This document shows, in pieces, positions 62,580 to 64,000 of a DNA stretch of 64,000 bases. The notes beneath the pieces are model-generated. The model was not told the origin of the DNA. It was given only the letters and a program-made list of their open reading frames with translations, and did not search any database. The DNA is from Limosilactobacillus oris. GTDB lineage: Bacteria; Bacillota; Bacilli; Lactobacillales; Lactobacillaceae. How positions within the stretch are numbered: position 1 is the stretch's first letter; every line of letters begins with the position of its first letter. Location of the stretch: the NCBI RefSeq assembly GCF_025311495.1, contig NZ_CP104398.1, forward strand, positions 682,001-746,000, in the 5' to 3' direction. Position numbers and translations under genes: made by a program.

Positions 62580-63551
62580 TTATGCCCGAGCCGCCGTAAT
62601 CAGGGCAACCTTGTAAACGTCATCCTCGTTGCAGCCCCGCGACAAATCGGCAATTGGGGCGTTCAGTCCTTGCAGGATTGGACCCACCGCGGTAAAGCCA
62701 CCGAAACGCTGGGCAATCTTGTAGCCAATGTTCCCAGCTTCCAGGCTTGGGAAGATAAAGACGTTGGCGTGACCGGCAACCTTGGAATCAGGTGCCTTTA
62801 ATTCACCGACCTCTGGAACAAAGGCCGCGTCGAATTGCAATTCACCGTCGGCAGCAAGGTCTGGTGCCAGTTCATGAACCTTCTCCGTGGCTTCGGCAAC
62901 CTTGGTAACCATGTCGCCCTTGGCCGAACCCTTGGTAGAGAAGCTCAGAAGAGCCACCTTAGGGTCAATCCCAAAGAGCTTAGCCGTTTCGGCACTCTGG
63001 ACGGCCACTTCAGCCATCGTTGGCGCATCTAATTCAATGTTGATCGCACAGTCTGCAAAGATGTACCGTTGGCCGCCCTTGAGCATCAGGAAAGCCCCGC
63101 TAATCCGGTGAGAACCGGGCTTCGTCTTTACAATTTGCAGAGCTGGACGAACGGTCGAACCAGTGGAGTGGACCGCCCCGGAAACCATCCCGTCGGCCTT
63201 GCCCATGTAAACCAGCATGGTTCCAAAGTAGCTAACGTCCTTGAGCATTTCTTCTACCTGCTCAGGAGTGTTCTTGCCCTTGCGCCGTTCCAACAAAGCA
63301 TCAAACATTGCTTGCTTGTCCGCTGCCGGGTACTCAGCAGGGTCTAAAATCGTCAGGGCAGAAATATCCCAACCATTTTCCTTGGCAGTTGCTTCAATTT
63401 CACTCCGCTTGCCGAGTAAAATTGGCTTGAGCAGACCATCTTGTTGCAGACGAACAGCAGCACCAAGGACCCGTTTGTCTTCCCCCTCCGGGAAAACGAT
63501 CGTCTTGTTTTGTCCCTTTACCTTGGCAGCAATCTCTTCAAATAATTCCAT
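62580..63551 (-). CDS. pta: Phosphate acetyltransferase
   Basis: A 323-residue enzyme interconverting acetyl-CoA and acetyl phosphate. MVSGAVHSTGSTVRPALQIVKT and ALLSFSTKGSAKGDMV are signature stretches, and GPILQGLNAPIADLSRGC is near the end. The length is that of the short Firmicutes form. ATG follows TGAGGAGG. It lies 25 bases after ung, in the usual ung-pta order. Confidence 0.97.
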   Translation of the reverse strand: MELFEEIAAKVKGQNKTIVFPEGEDKRVLGAAVRLQQDGLLKPILLGKRSEIEATAKENGWDISALTILDPAEYPAADKQAMFDALLERRKGKNTPEQVEEMLKDVSYFGTMLVYMGKADGMVSGAVHSTGSTVRPALQIVKTKPGSHRISGAFLMLKGGQRYIFADCAINIELDAPTMAEVAVQSAETAKLFGIDPKVALLSFSTKGSAKGDMVTKVAEATEKVHELAPDLAADGELQFDAAFVPEVGELKAPDSKVAGHANVFIFPSLEAGNIGYKIAQRFGGFTAVGPILQGLNAPIADLSRGCNEDDVYKVALITAARA

Positions 63552-63576
63552 TATGCAAGTACCTCCTCAATTGATT

Positions 63577-63999
63577 CTAAGCATTTTTCGGCAGCTGATC
63601 CGCTGGGCCTTCATCAACTTCCGGGTTTGCCGGCAGTTGCCAATCAATCGGCTTTTCTCCCATCGCCTGAAGTGCTTCATTGGTCTTGGAAAACGGTCGT
63701 GACCCAAAGAATCCGCGGTTAGCCGACAGCGGGCTCGGGTGGGGCGACTCCAGAATAATGTTGGTGTTCGTATTAATCAGCTTCTTCTTGTCCCGTGCGG
63801 CCCGGCCCCACAGGATGAAGACAACCGGCTGGGGCCGTTCGGACAGGGCGTAAATTGCCGCGTCCGTCAGCTGCTCCCAGCCGTGTCCCCGGTGAGAGTA
63901 TGCCTGCCCCGCCCGAACCGTTAAGACGGAGTTGAGCAATAGCACGCCCTGGTCAGCCCAGTGCTTGAGGTAACCATGGTTCACCGGCTGAAAGCCAAC
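63577..63999 (-). CDS. ung: Uracil-DNA glycosylase, C-terminal part (cut by window edge)
   Basis: The last ~140 residues of Ung, running off the window edge. [24 protein letters not shown] and the DNA-binding loop [24 protein letters not shown] are family signatures; the catalytic Asp part is beyond the window. It removes uracil from DNA. An ATG-like GTG at 63984 is internal, because the frame stays open to the edge. Confidence 0.93.
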   Translation of the reverse strand, partial: VGFQPVNHGYLKHWADQGVLLLNSVLTVRAGQAYSHRGHGWEQLTDAAIYALSERPQPVVFILWGRAARDKKKLINTNTNIILESPHPSPLSANRGFFGSRPFSKTNEALQAMGEKPIDWQLPANPEVDEGPADQLPKNA

Positions 64000-64000
64000 G

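Overview
The window looks like the chromosome of a xylose-using lactic acid bacterium of the Limosilactobacillus / heterofermentative lactobacillus kind. The reasons are strong Shine-Dalgarno sites (AGGAGG type), many catabolite-responsive elements (cre), xylAB with ROK-type XylR regulators, GPH sugar symporters, an Apf-like LysM protein, an LPQTG adhesin with a YSIRK-like signal, OatA, a CdaA-CdaR-GlmM-GlmS block and a Firmicutes tmRNA. The genus is inferred from gene content, not measured.

Region 1 (1-16 kb) is sugar catabolism. It holds the end of an MFS sugar porter and a four-gene minus-strand operon (GH42, MFS porter, GH5, GH3) under a perfect cre, next to an AraC regulator. Then come a GH43 beta-xylosidase, a second AraC regulator, a YagU-like membrane protein, xylA and xylB separated by a terminator-like hairpin, and an alpha/beta hydrolase. 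Region 2 (16.1-23.5 kb) is an accessory island. It has two unknown proteins, one with CxxC motifs, and a two-gene restriction-modification locus. The 1490-residue protein appears to combine a DUF4145/HEPN-like domain, a GIY-YIG (T5orf172-like) nuclease, an SF2 helicase, an N6-adenine methyltransferase module and a target-recognition region. The 236-residue partner has a good SAM-binding motif but no catalytic NPPY. Region 3 (23.7-36.4 kb) resumes xyloside use: GH31 alpha-xylosidase, XylP-like symporter, ROK repressor, GH120 beta-xylosidase, second GPH symporter, third AraC regulator, XylT xylose/H+ symporter and second ROK repressor. Four xyl promoters share one layout: a cre overlapping or adjoining the -35, then the -10, then a XylR-like operator.

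Region 4 (36.4-43.5 kb) has pgi, a maltose-acetyltransferase-like gene, a GlcU/RbsU-type porter, a two-component system, an ECF S component and a pyridoxine-kinase-like gene with no normal start codon. Region 5 (43.7-48.8 kb) has a broken ISL3-type transposase, a repeat-rich LPQTG adhesin, ssrA (tmRNA) and an Apf-like LysM protein. A short direct repeat of the ssrA 3' end lies beside the transposase remnant and may mark an old insertion.

Region 6 (49-64 kb) is mostly core: HAD phosphatase, MarR regulator, OatA, GlmS, GlmM, CdaR, CdaA, a DUF1361 protein, MurB, a DnaQ-like exonuclease, a PAS protein, a GNAT acetyltransferase, TsaE, Pta and part of Ung. Intergenic gaps at 48.0 kb and 61.3 kb hold two copies of one non-coding repeat whose terminal hairpin shows compensatory base changes. 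A third structured repeat lies at 52.4 kb. No tRNA, rRNA or CRISPR array was seen.
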